From contig VAYS01000017.1 of NCBI GenBank assembly GCA_005883215.1, positions 1 through 62,438 on the forward strand: a stretch of DNA of 62,438 nucleotides. The letters are read 5' to 3'. The position numbers and the translations under genes were made by a program. The stretch's first letter is position 1; every line of letters starts with the position of its first letter. The stretch is from Actinomycetota bacterium (GTDB lineage: Bacteria; Actinomycetota; Thermoleophilia; Solirubrobacterales; Solirubrobacteraceae). The notes beneath the pieces are model-generated. The model saw nothing but the letters and a program-made list of their open reading frames with translations. It was not told where the DNA came from and made no database searches. Positions 15,856 to 23,646 of this stretch are shown here, piece by piece.

Positions 15856-17442
15856 TTGGGGACCGGACCCGCCCGATGCCGCAGTCGTCGATGGGACGCG
15901 CTCGTCCTCGCGGCGTTCGCGCTTTGGTCGATCGCTCCCGTGGTCGCCCTGCTGATCAAGGCTCACCGCGATCACGGGGCGTTCGCGGGCGTATTCGCGC
16001 CGATCACTCCGTATGACCAGTTCAGGTACTTGGCCTGGATTCGCGACGCCGGCGAGCACGTGCTGATCGCGAATCGGTCCGGCTCGAGCTCCAGCGGCCA
16101 CTTGTACCTCCACCCGATATTCCTGCTATCGGGGCTCGGCTGGAGGCTCGGGCTCAGCCTCCAGCTCGCCTATCTGGCGTGGTTCCCGGCCGCGGTCGGC
16201 TCGATCTTGTTCGGATTCCGCGCGTACGTGCGCCGGCTGCTCCCGGCCCGCAGGTTGGCCGCGACCGCCGCACTCGTCATCGCCCTCTTCTACCTGACGC
16301 CGCTAGTGCCCCTGTTGGATTACGGACGCATCGTCACGGCGACCGGCGCCACGGACCTGATTACCCAAGCCGGCCCGCTGGCGCCGTTCTGGGAGCTGTG
16401 GGGCTATCTCCCGACGGCCTTAGCCCTCGGACTGATGCCCGTCTACTTCCTCGGGCTCGAGCGCACCCTCGATCAAGTTCCGGGCGGGTCGCAGCACCCA
16501 CCGCCCCGCCACCTGTTCCCAGTCGCCGCCGCTGGCCTCGCGTCGGCGTGGTTGAGCCCTTGGGGCGGGCTGACGCTCCTGCTGGTCACGATCGCGGTTG
16601 GCCTCCTCCAGCGCCGGCTGCGAGCCCTGATCGTCCCGGTCGCGGCGATCTCGGCGCCTCTCGTCTACTACCTGATCCTGTGGCGCGTCTCTCCGGCGTG
16701 GGGCTTGACCGCGATTCAGTCCCTGGGCATCTGGGATCCCCACTGGCTGACCACGTTGGCGGTGTTGACCCCTCTCGCGCTGCTCGCAGCGATGGCCCTG
16801 CGTGGAGCCGGTGGTGAGCCCCAGGAGCAGATCGTCCGTCTGTGGCCGGTGGTCGCCCTGGCGTGTTTCGTGATCCTGCCGGCCACTTCTCGCATGCTCG
16901 CGCTCACAGGAGCGACGCTGCCGCTGGCGGTCCTCGCCGTGCGAGCCTGGAACCGACGAGTACACAGAGCCGCTGTGGGTGCAGCCGGGGTAGCGCTCCT
17001 CACCCTTCCCGGCATGGCCTATGCGGCGCATACGTTCCGCGACTACGTTCGCAACGCGGCTACGCCCTACACCCTGGCCCAACCGGAAATGGCGGCCCTG
17101 CGCTACGTGGCTTCGTCGAGGCCGGGGCGCACATTGACGACGCCCTATCTGAGCGCAGCGCTTCCGGCGTTGGTCGGCGCCACGTCCAGCGGGGGCTATG
17201 ACCTGACCGGGGCAAATCTCGTTCTGCCGTCCGACGCGGTCGAGCGCATCTTCAACGGCCATGCGAGCCTGGACGCCACACGCCAAGCGGTGGTTCGCTT
17301 CGACGCCAGGACGTTGGTATCTGACTGCCGCCCCGCCAGAGCTGATCTCACTCGGTTGCTCGCGCCCCTCGGCTACGAGAAGCGCTCATTCGGCTGCGCC
17401 TCGGTTTATCACTCTGTCCGTCAAGCCTCGACAAGCCGCTGA
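15856..17442 (+). CDS. Polytopic membrane protein, GT-C-like
   Basis: About 528 residues with roughly ten to eleven hydrophobic segments and a soluble C-terminal part. The first loop after TM1 holds PYDQFRYLAWIRDAGEHVLIANR, an acidic/aromatic pattern at the place where GT-C enzymes keep their catalytic Asp/Glu. Such proteins transfer sugars from polyprenyl-phosphate donors outside the membrane. The start is read as TTG, eight bases after a TAAGCT box. It is the left border of the surface-glycan region and converges on the decayed GT4 fragment, overlapping it by 22 bases. The GT-C assignment rests on architecture only; an O-antigen ligase/polymerase is an alternative. Confidence 0.6.
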   Translation: MGTGPARCRSRRWDALVLAAFALWSIAPVVALLIKAHRDHGAFAGVFAPITPYDQFRYLAWIRDAGEHVLIANRSGSSSSGHLYLHPIFLLSGLGWRLGLSLQLAYLAWFPAAVGSILFGFRAYVRRLLPARRLAATAALVIALFYLTPLVPLLDYGRIVTATGATDLITQAGPLAPFWELWGYLPTALALGLMPVYFLGLERTLDQVPGGSQHPPPRHLFPVAAAGLASAWLSPWGGLTLLLVTIAVGLLQRRLRALIVPVAAISAPLVYYLILWRVSPAWGLTAIQSLGIWDPHWLTTLAVLTPLALLAAMALRGAGGEPQEQIVRLWPVVALACFVILPATSRMLALTGATLPLAVLAVRAWNRRVHRAAVGAAGVALLTLPGMAYAAHTFRDYVRNAATPYTLAQPEMAALRYVASSRPGRTLTTPYLSAALPALVGATSSGGYDLTGANLVLPSDAVERIFNGHASLDATRQAVVRFDARTLVSDCRPARADLTRLLAPLGYEKRSFGCASVYHSVRQASTSR

Positions 17443-17800
17443 TAGTCGGCTTCGACCCTCTTGAACAAGTGCTTCCGGTCGAGCTGCGACCAAATGATCG
17501 CGCCCGCCAGCGCCTCCGCGGAACCGACCGGCACCACGGTGAGCCGAGCGTCGCGGTAGATCGGCTCTGACACCCAGGACAACTCTGAGACGATCCCGGG
17601 GTACCGAGCGCCAAGGCTTCGAATACGCTCAGCGGAGCGCTGTCGCTTTCTGGGACAGACGCAAACCCGCACTGCGTGATACCCGAACGGCATCTCTGCG
17701 TGAGGAATAGCCGGGCGGAGGCACACTGTGCCGCGAAGCCCAAGCTCGTCGCATAGGCGCAGCACACCGGCCACAAAAGGGCGCTCAGTGACTGGGTCCC
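17421..17800 (-). pseudogene. GT4 glycosyltransferase C-terminal remnant with compensating frameshifts
   Basis: The reverse strand keeps the second half of a GT-B donor domain: PFVAGVLRLCDELGLRGTV, then RVCVCP, and after a gap GIVSELSWVSEPIYRDARLTVVPVGSAEALAGAI to a normal stop at RLVEA. The expected middle, ESDSAPLSVFEALALGTP (the donor-binding E-x7-E), is present but in another reading frame: one extra base before it and one missing base after it. No N-terminal domain exists, because the GT2 gene stop is immediately upstream. This is a dead fragment, or carries two sequencing errors, in which case it is still only half a gene. Confidence 0.68.
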
Positions 17801-18486
17801 TAAACGCCCCACTTTTCGGCCAGGCGCTGGCGATTGCGTCTACGGATCGACCTAAGCGATTCGGACCTGCCGGCGTAGGCGACCCGGACCCAAGGCAGAG
17901 CTCGACGCGCCGAGATCCGCGGCTGATGGTGGAAGTCCACATGCAAGACGTAGGACCGTAGGCCAAGCTTCTTGCGGATTGCGAGCGAGAGGTCAACTTC
18001 TTCCCAACAGCACGGGGCGTAGTCCTCATCGAAGCCTCCAACCCCTTCGAACGTGTCTTTTCGTACCGCCAATAGAGGTCCCCGAACGGCGCGACATTCC
18101 CGTGGTGTTTCGGATGAGTCGGCTCGCGGGGCGTCTTGCTTCGCATCCCAGCTGTCGACGCCTACGATCCCGGCTTGCTCAACCGACTCAAGAACCCCCG
18201 CGAGCAGAGCAAGAGAGCGGGGGCCCGGGATTACATCATCGTTGCCAAAGACGAGAATCTCGCCCCGTGCGACGTCAGCGGCCGCGTTCCACCCTGGTCC
18301 GACACCGAGGTTCTCTGGAAGGCGCACGGCCCGCACACCCTGGGGGGCCACAGACTCGGGAACTCCGTTGAGAGCCACGACTAGCTCCCCGTCTGTTCCT
18401 GCGAGTCCGGCCGAAAGTGCGTCCTGCAGACGTACAAGCCGTTCCGCTCCGCGTAGCTCGTGAACCGGAACGCATACGGAGATCAT
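17800..18486 (-). CDS. GT2-family glycosyltransferase
   Basis: A 228-residue GT-A enzyme: ISVCVPVHELRGAERL opening, GVRAVRLPENLGVGPGWNAA, EILVFGNDDVIPGP as the DxD equivalent, AVRGPLLAVRKDTFEGVGGFDEDYAPCCWEEVDLSLA with the acceptor-side W-EEVDL motif, and a C-terminal RNRQRLAEKWG, the usual end of rhamnosyltransferase-like GT2 proteins. It therefore looks complete. It sits between the GT2 gene upstream and the GT4 remnant, all on the reverse strand. Sugar specificity is unknown. Confidence 0.8.
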   Translation of the reverse strand: MISVCVPVHELRGAERLVRLQDALSAGLAGTDGELVVALNGVPESVAPQGVRAVRLPENLGVGPGWNAAADVARGEILVFGNDDVIPGPRSLALLAGVLESVEQAGIVGVDSWDAKQDAPRADSSETPRECRAVRGPLLAVRKDTFEGVGGFDEDYAPCCWEEVDLSLAIRKKLGLRSYVLHVDFHHQPRISARRALPWVRVAYAGRSESLRSIRRRNRQRLAEKWGV

Positions 18487-18538
18487 CCTGACCCGTTTCT
18501 GCTGGATCGACCTCCACTTACGCCAGACACACGCGATC

Positions 18539-19402
18539 TCATCTTCTCAGCACATCGGCCGCCGCACTGTAGATGCCGCTCGAATATCGCTGGTAATGCC
18601 CCAGACGCCACTCTGCACTAGCTCTAGCAATACGTCCGGGTAAACGCGCCCGCGCAATGGACGCGCGAGCATGCAAGTGGGTGCGAAGCTTGTCGAGTTG
18701 GCACAGGCTCGCGCGCGCGCGTACAGAATCCAGGTGCTCTGACAGGCGCGTACGGAGCAGCTCGATGGCCGCGAGTCTGCGGTGGAGATCCGCTGCAGGG
18801 CCCGTCCGCTTGGCCGTAAATGCCCGCTTCAAGCCGTTGCGCATCCGTCCGTTCATACCAGCCTCACGCAGGCCGATTTCCTGACCTGAGTGAACTCGGT
18901 ATGACATGAGCGGCTGTTTGATAGCGACCGACGGGGCGACTGCCTCAACCAACGAGATCATCCATGCGTCGTGCCTGATCGCACAGCCGGCGGGATCCTG
19001 CCCCGCCAGGTCCATCACATGTCCGTCGCTGAACACCCAGCCGGCCGCGGGCTCTGCCTCGAGCGCATTCGCAAAACGCTGGAGCTTCTCCAGATGCCAT
19101 CGGTCATCTTGGTCGCACAGCGCTATCACGTCGCCGCCGCAGGTGTAGATGGCCCGCTCGAAGGCCCTGGTCGAGCCCTGGCGTGACTGAGCGGGTAGTA
19201 CGCGCACGGGAAATGGCGCGACCTTCACGAACCGCTCGAGCTCGGCTTGGGTGCCGTCCGAAGACCCATCGTCTGCGACGACGAGTTCGCACGGGAGCCA
19301 GGTCTGCCCGGACAACGACTGCAGCTGCTCCCGGAGGAATCGGATCCCGTTGAATGTCGCCAGGGCGATCGATATGCGCGGCGCTGCTGGGTGTTCGGTC
19401 AC
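18539..19402 (-). CDS. GT2-family glycosyltransferase with probable internal deletion
   Basis: A 287-residue GT2 protein: ISIALATFNGIRFLREQLQSL, ELVVADDGSSDGTQAE and VIALCDQDDRWHLEKLQRF are textbook. After VMDLAGQDPAG the sequence jumps to CAIRHDAWMISLVEAVA and QPLMSYRVHSGQ. Relatives normally have 40-60 residues between these blocks, including the G-x-M-x-FR acceptor segment, which is missing here without loss of frame. The C-terminal third is a basic helical tail. The start is GTG. Activity is doubtful because of the gap; alternatively this is a divergent subfamily. Confidence 0.7.
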   Translation of the reverse strand: MTEHPAAPRISIALATFNGIRFLREQLQSLSGQTWLPCELVVADDGSSDGTQAELERFVKVAPFPVRVLPAQSRQGSTRAFERAIYTCGGDVIALCDQDDRWHLEKLQRFANALEAEPAAGWVFSDGHVMDLAGQDPAGCAIRHDAWMISLVEAVAPSVAIKQPLMSYRVHSGQEIGLREAGMNGRMRNGLKRAFTAKRTGPAADLHRRLAAIELLRTRLSEHLDSVRARASLCQLDKLRTHLHARASIARARLPGRIARASAEWRLGHYQRYSSGIYSAAADVLRR

Positions 19403-19442
19403 CGTCTTTTCAAAGGAGCTCAGCTGACTCGCCTGGTCGGCC

Positions 19443-19448
19443 TAGGAT
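19443..19448 (+). promoter_or_regulatory. -10 box (TAGGAT) of the sulfotransferase gene
   Basis: TAGGAT ends six bases before the GTG start, matching the leaderless arrangement seen at nrdR and the antitoxin genes. No ribosome-binding site is present. Confidence 0.45.
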
Positions 19449-19454
19449 ATTGGT

Positions 19455-20237
19455 GTGCCGCGCCCGATCTGCATTCTCGGGATGCATCGCAGCGGCACGT
19501 CGCTGGTCGCCGAGATTGTCCACGAACTGGGCGTGGGGCTCGGCCCTGACGACACCATGCTCAAGCCAGACGTCTCCGAAAATCCGCGCGGATATTGGGA
19601 GCAAACCGCGATCCGGTCAGTAAACGACCAAATCCTGCGTTCGCTCGGCGGCTCCTGGTGGCGGCCGCCCGCCTGTCCCCCGCGATGGGAGCGCGATCCC
19701 GGGCTAGTCCCATTCCGTGACGCCGCCCGTCGTGCCCTCGGTGAGATTGCGGGAGACGCGCCCCGTTGGGGCTTCAAGGATCCTCGCTGCTCGATCACGC
19801 TGCCGTTCTGGCAGACCGTGACCGATGACCTGGACTATGTGGTGTGCTTGCGCGATCCCGCGCAGGTGGTCGCGTCGATGAAGCGCCGGTACCAACACGC
19901 GCCGCGCGATCAACGTCTACCACTGGGCTCACGTATCTGGCCACCTTCGTGGGCCAGGTTGTGGATCAGGTATACGATCGACGCACTCCGCTACACCAGC
20001 GGCTGCCGAGCGATCGTGGTCCGGTATGAGCAGCTATTGGTGCCGGACTCAAGCGAACTCGCGCGTTTGGGAGCCTTTGTCGGCGGGAGCGCACCGGATC
20101 GGTTGGATCGGGCTCGGGCCGTTGTTGATCCGGCCCTGTGGCGCCAACGTGATGTCGCATCCTCTCGGATGAGACTGCGACCTAGTATGAAACGAGCCGC
20201 CAGGATCTACCGCGAGCTGTCTGCTGGCCTCGGCTAG
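19455..20237 (+). CDS. Sulfotransferase-family protein
   Basis: A 260-residue P-loop sulfotransferase: the 5' phosphosulfate loop is ICILGMHRSGTSLVAEIV at the N-terminus, and the 3' phosphate motif is VVCLRDPAQVVASMKRR near residue 133. GFKDPRCSITLPFW lies between them. The family moves sulfate from PAPS to sugars or other acceptors. Its place among glycosyltransferases suggests a sulfated surface glycan, and a sulfatase-like gene lies about 1.2 kb away. The acceptor is unknown. Start GTG, supported by the leaderless box. Confidence 0.8.
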   Translation: MPRPICILGMHRSGTSLVAEIVHELGVGLGPDDTMLKPDVSENPRGYWEQTAIRSVNDQILRSLGGSWWRPPACPPRWERDPGLVPFRDAARRALGEIAGDAPRWGFKDPRCSITLPFWQTVTDDLDYVVCLRDPAQVVASMKRRYQHAPRDQRLPLGSRIWPPSWARLWIRYTIDALRYTSGCRAIVVRYEQLLVPDSSELARLGAFVGGSAPDRLDRARAVVDPALWRQRDVASSRMRLRPSMKRAARIYRELSAGLG

Positions 20238-20244
20238 ACGGTCT

Positions 20245-20259
20245 CGGAGCTTCGCTCCG
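20245..20259 (+). terminator. Hairpin with cTTCg-type loop after the sulfotransferase gene
   Basis: CGGAGC-TTC-GCTCCG forms a six-base-pair GC-rich stem with a TTC loop eight bases after the stop codon. There is no T-run, as is frequent in high-GC actinobacteria. It could instead affect translation of the next gene. Confidence 0.4.
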
Positions 20260-20283
20260 CCGGATCACGCTCGGAAGGCCCTA

Positions 20284-21456
20284 ATTACGCTCCGGGGCCT
20301 GCACGTTTGCATTGCAACCCGCGAGTTCCCCCCGGCCACCACACATACGGGTGGGCTCGGCGCCCAATTCAGCGCGCTTGCCGCTGCGATGGCGGACCTT
20401 GGAATCAAGGTGACCATCGTAACTCGGGCCGAGTCGGGCGGCCAGCGAATCGGGGCCTTCGACCTGATTCGTATCCCGCGGCGCGCCGGGCTCACTGAAG
20501 ATCTCAGCTGGGCGTTCAGCGTCCGGCGAGCCGTGGCTGCTGTCTCCCCGGATGTCGTCTTGGCGGCTGAGTGGCGCCACCCAGCATTGGCCTGTACCTT
20601 CGGGGCGCGAACCTGGGCGGTAGTCACCTGCCTTGCGGGCTCTCTCGCCCAACTGCGTCGGCTTGGGAGGGAGCACCGACGCGACCGCCAAGTCTTGCGT
20701 GTCGCAACCCGGTTGCTCGGCGAGCGGCTTCAGACCACCCGAGCTGACGCCATCATCGCACCCAGCGAGGCGGTTTTGGATTGGGCATCTCGCCTCTGGC
20801 CAATATCGGCAAACCCCACGCGGGTGATCCCTAACTGCGTGGATCTCAAGCTGCTCCAGAAGAACGCACCCGCGGCCCGCCCAGCTGGCTATCCCATTGA
20901 GGGTCGATCAGTCGTGTTCGTGGGGCGCCTCGACACGCAAAAAGGCGTGGACGTCCTCGTCGAGGCAATGCTCGGCGTCTGGAATCGGGTCCCCGACGCG
21001 CGTGTCGTCCTCATAGGCTGGGGTCCCCGGTCGACCATGGAGGAGATTAGGCACCGCGTGCGTGCGAGCGCTGGTCGTCTTTATATCCTTGGGCCCCGCC
21101 CCCATGACGAGGTCTGTGCCGCGCTAGCCCGAGCAGCCGTCGTGGTCGCGCCATCGAGATGGGAGGCGTTTGGACTCTCTGCGCTCGAGGCCATCGCTCT
21201 CGGCCGCCCGGTGGTAGCCACCAGCGGGAGCGGTTTTGAATCCTTCCTGGAGAGTGAGCGCAACGCACTGCTCGTGCCGCCGGGCGATGCCAGTGGACTA
21301 GCGGCAGCGATCATCCGGCTGCTTCGGGACAAGGGGCTCGCCCAAAGGCTTGGTGATGGCGGCAGGGCGGATGCGCACGCGTATGACTCGCCACTGATCG
21401 CTCGCCGGTATCTCGCGTTCTTCCGCGAGATCCTTGCCCTCAGGGATTCCGCCTGA
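20284..21456 (+). CDS. GT4-family glycosyltransferase with non-canonical start
   Basis: Conserved sequence starts well before the first ATG (20389): HVCIATREFPPATTHTGGLGAQ is the normal GT4 N-terminal strand and GG loop and is in frame. No ATG, GTG or TTG lies upstream. The best candidates are ATT at 20284, five bases after GGAAGG, or CTG at 20299. The rest is standard: VIPNCVD, VVFVGRLDTQKGVDVLVEAM, and APSRWEAFGLSALEAIALGRPVV with the E-x7-E donor motif. From the ATG alone the protein would lack its first strand. The 3' end overlaps the sulfatase-like gene by 17 bases in convergent orientation. Donor and acceptor unknown. Confidence 0.82.
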   Translation: MTLRGLHVCIATREFPPATTHTGGLGAQFSALAAAMADLGIKVTIVTRAESGGQRIGAFDLIRIPRRAGLTEDLSWAFSVRRAVAAVSPDVVLAAEWRHPALACTFGARTWAVVTCLAGSLAQLRRLGREHRRDRQVLRVATRLLGERLQTTRADAIIAPSEAVLDWASRLWPISANPTRVIPNCVDLKLLQKNAPAARPAGYPIEGRSVVFVGRLDTQKGVDVLVEAMLGVWNRVPDARVVLIGWGPRSTMEEIRHRVRASAGRLYILGPRPHDEVCAALARAAVVVAPSRWEAFGLSALEAIALGRPVVATSGSGFESFLESERNALLVPPGDASGLAAAIIRLLRDKGLAQRLGDGGRADAHAYDSPLIARRYLAFFREILALRDSA

Positions 21457-22327
21457 GCAGACGCGGGCGAATCATGTATGCGCGGTCGCGGAGGCTCAGC
21501 GCTGAGCGGGGGCGTGGTAGCGGCTGGCCATCGAGCCTGAAGATGGCCATAGGCACCTCGAGGACGCGGGGATGGTTGACGCCATGCCCCCAGTACCCAT
21601 CTTCGCCGAAGCACTCCCCGTGGTCTGCGCAAAGCACCACCACGGTCGGACCAGGAAGCGAGTCGAACAGGCGAGGGAGTCGGGAATCGAGGAATTCGGC
21701 TGCCTCCACCTGATGGGCGAAGTGCGGCGTCGCCTCACCGACTGCACCTTCCTCGCGCGATGGCCACTGCATCGCGTCCGAGGACATCGGCCAGAGATCG
21801 GGGGCTGGCTTGCCTGCGTATGTGAATGGAGAGTGGGTCTCGCCGAAGTTGATGAAGCCGAAGAAGGGTCGCTCGGAATCCAGGTTCTGTAACACGAAGT
21901 CGATTTGCTGGTCTGCATCTGTTCCCGTGAACTTGAACACTTCAAAGCCCGCAGTCAGCGACGCCTGTCGGAACCAGTTCATGGCTCCGGCGCCGACAGT
22001 CTGGTAGCCGCGCTCGCCTAGGCCAGCGGGGACGTTCCAGGTCGAAGCTGTACTTGCCAGCGACCGACGCCCGCCGCCAACCGTGAGTCTCTGCAGGGTG
22101 AAGAGCTGCCCGTGAAATCGGTTGAGGTAGGGAACGGGCTCCTCCACAAGCGGAAGGTGTCCCGAGAAAAAGGCTTGGTGGGCGGGGTAGGTGAAGTTGC
22201 CGGGAGTCTGAGCCCGATATATCTGACCGCGGGAATCGAGGTTGGGGGTGTCCGCCCGAGATAGTACGTCGTAGCGACAGCTGTCGTAGGTAAGCAGTAG
22301 GAAACTCGGATCTCGGCCCATGGCCAA
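21440..22327 (-). CDS. Sulfatase-like hydrolase (alkaline phosphatase superfamily)
   Basis: A 295-residue protein opening SFLLLTYDSCRYDVL, which supplies the first metal Asp and the site where sulfatases carry the Cys/Ser nucleophile. FTYPAHQAFFSGHLP follows, and CADHGECFGEDGYWGHG gives the second metal site (DHG-E and a later His). It is short for a sulfatase (400-500 is usual), so it belongs to the compact sulfatase-like/phosphotransferase group. The start is TTG, with TAACGT exactly six bases upstream (leaderless). It may trim sulfate or transfer phospho-groups on the glycan; the sequence does not decide. Confidence 0.72.
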   Translation of the reverse strand: MAMGRDPSFLLLTYDSCRYDVLSRADTPNLDSRGQIYRAQTPGNFTYPAHQAFFSGHLPLVEEPVPYLNRFHGQLFTLQRLTVGGGRRSLASTASTWNVPAGLGERGYQTVGAGAMNWFRQASLTAGFEVFKFTGTDADQQIDFVLQNLDSERPFFGFINFGETHSPFTYAGKPAPDLWPMSSDAMQWPSREEGAVGEATPHFAHQVEAAEFLDSRLPRLFDSLPGPTVVVLCADHGECFGEDGYWGHGVNHPRVLEVPMAIFRLDGQPLPRPRSALSLRDRAYMIRPRLLRRNP

Positions 22328-22333
22328 TGCCGA

Positions 22334-22339
22334 ACGTTA
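22334..22339 (-). promoter_or_regulatory. -10 box (TAACGT) of the sulfatase-like gene
   Basis: TAACGT on the reverse strand lies six bases before the TTG start. It lies just before the 3' end of the upstream GT2 gene, so this gene probably has its own promoter despite the same direction. Confidence 0.42.
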
Positions 22340-23632
22340 GGTGCGGTTGGCTCGCGTCCGCCGCAATTGCCCCGTCATCCCACCGAGCCGGCGTCTCCAC
22401 GCACCAACCGCCTTGGTCTCAACCGGACCGAGGAGGCGCAACGTCATGTACGCGTCAGCAAAGTCGTCGTCATACCGAGCGAGACCGTCGCGGTCTCGAA
22501 GGAAGGACCTCGACTTGGAAGCCTCGTCGTAGTGAACATGCCACCCGCGTGCCCGCTCGTCTGGATCCCACCGCGGAACGCGCTCCACCAGGACCTTCTG
22601 CTCCCCGTGGGCCTGTGAGCGGATCGGGTAATGCTTGCGGAGAAAACGATACGGATATACCCGCCTTCGCTCAAAGCTCGCGTCGTGGCCTCCAGACGAG
22701 GCCAGGCTAGCCCGCCCCGCTGCCGCGTCCCACGCCGCGACGTGCGGCAACGTGGCCGCTGTCGCTGGGAACTCGAACCACCGGAAGTGCGAACCGAAGT
22801 CGTTGCCCGGGACGAAGCTGTCATCGACCGGATGGAACGTGGCAACCGAGAAATCGACCGCATTGAAGCCCTGGGTCCCCACCCACCAGAAGGCATCGCG
22901 AAGCGTAACGCCCGGCCAGGGGGACTCCCGCAACTCGTCAACGCTTTGAAACAGGATCCAGCCACGCCGCCGGGCGGCAACGTCCTCGACTCGCCGAAGC
23001 AGGGACGACCACTCAAACCTCGGTGTCGGCCGCTCGGGAAACCGCTCGACCGTTACCGGTGGGCTACGCGCCATCGCTGACGCGAGTTCAAACGTGCCAT
23101 CCGTCGACCAGTTGTCGATGATGTGCACCTCCATTCCCTCGCGGAGCAGCGCTTCGATGGAAGCGACCACGATGTCGACCTCGTTATAAGCGGGGATCAC
23201 GGCGGCAACGCGGAAACCAGCTGGCGCGCTCCGCGGCGGAGCCCTCCCATAAGGCTCGATGATCGCCAGCGCTTCAGCCGCTGCTGGCTGCGACTGCTGG
23301 CTTGCCCAACCTACGAATGAGGGCGTCACGTCCACTCTTGCCAACGCGGTCCGTAATTGATCAAGCGAGCTGGGGCGAGGGCCCGCCTCTACGGTGGCCG
23401 AGATGACGGTAGCGGCCCGACCTCGTGCGAACTCGCCAACCGCAGCGAGATAGGCATCGTCGTGCAGCTGGGCCAGCTCGCAAGCTACGACGCCGACAGC
23501 CGCCCCTCCGTCAACAATCTTCCGCGGGCTCGCTCCAGTGCGAAACTCGACGACTGCATCGGCCTCCCGAACCGTTGCCAGGTGGTCGATCCAGCGGCTT
23601 CGATCGGGCGGGGGGGTGCGGCTCCTACTCAC
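22337..23632 (-). CDS. GT2-like glycosyltransferase with extra N-terminal domain
   Basis: 431 residues. The first 140 (AVGVVACELAQLHDDAYLAAVGEFARG) form a small alpha/beta region I do not recognise. A GT2 core follows: RVAAVIPAYNEVDIVVASIEALL, VHIIDNWSTDGTFELA and a long region with FQSVDELRESPWPGVTLRDA, which replaces the usual DxD. HDASFERRRVYPYRFLRKHYPIRSQAHG and RARGWHVHYDE are typical of GT2 proteins acting on several surface glycans. The start is GTG. It is head to head with the methyltransferase gene, 14 bases apart. Confidence 0.72.
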   Translation of the reverse strand: MSRSRTPPPDRSRWIDHLATVREADAVVEFRTGASPRKIVDGGAAVGVVACELAQLHDDAYLAAVGEFARGRAATVISATVEAGPRPSSLDQLRTALARVDVTPSFVGWASQQSQPAAAEALAIIEPYGRAPPRSAPAGFRVAAVIPAYNEVDIVVASIEALLREGMEVHIIDNWSTDGTFELASAMARSPPVTVERFPERPTPRFEWSSLLRRVEDVAARRRGWILFQSVDELRESPWPGVTLRDAFWWVGTQGFNAVDFSVATFHPVDDSFVPGNDFGSHFRWFEFPATAATLPHVAAWDAAAGRASLASSGGHDASFERRRVYPYRFLRKHYPIRSQAHGEQKVLVERVPRWDPDERARGWHVHYDEASKSRSFLRDRDGLARYDDDFADAYMTLRLLGPVETKAVGAWRRRLGGMTGQLRRTRANRT

Positions 23633-23646
23633 GGCAACCGGTGAGA

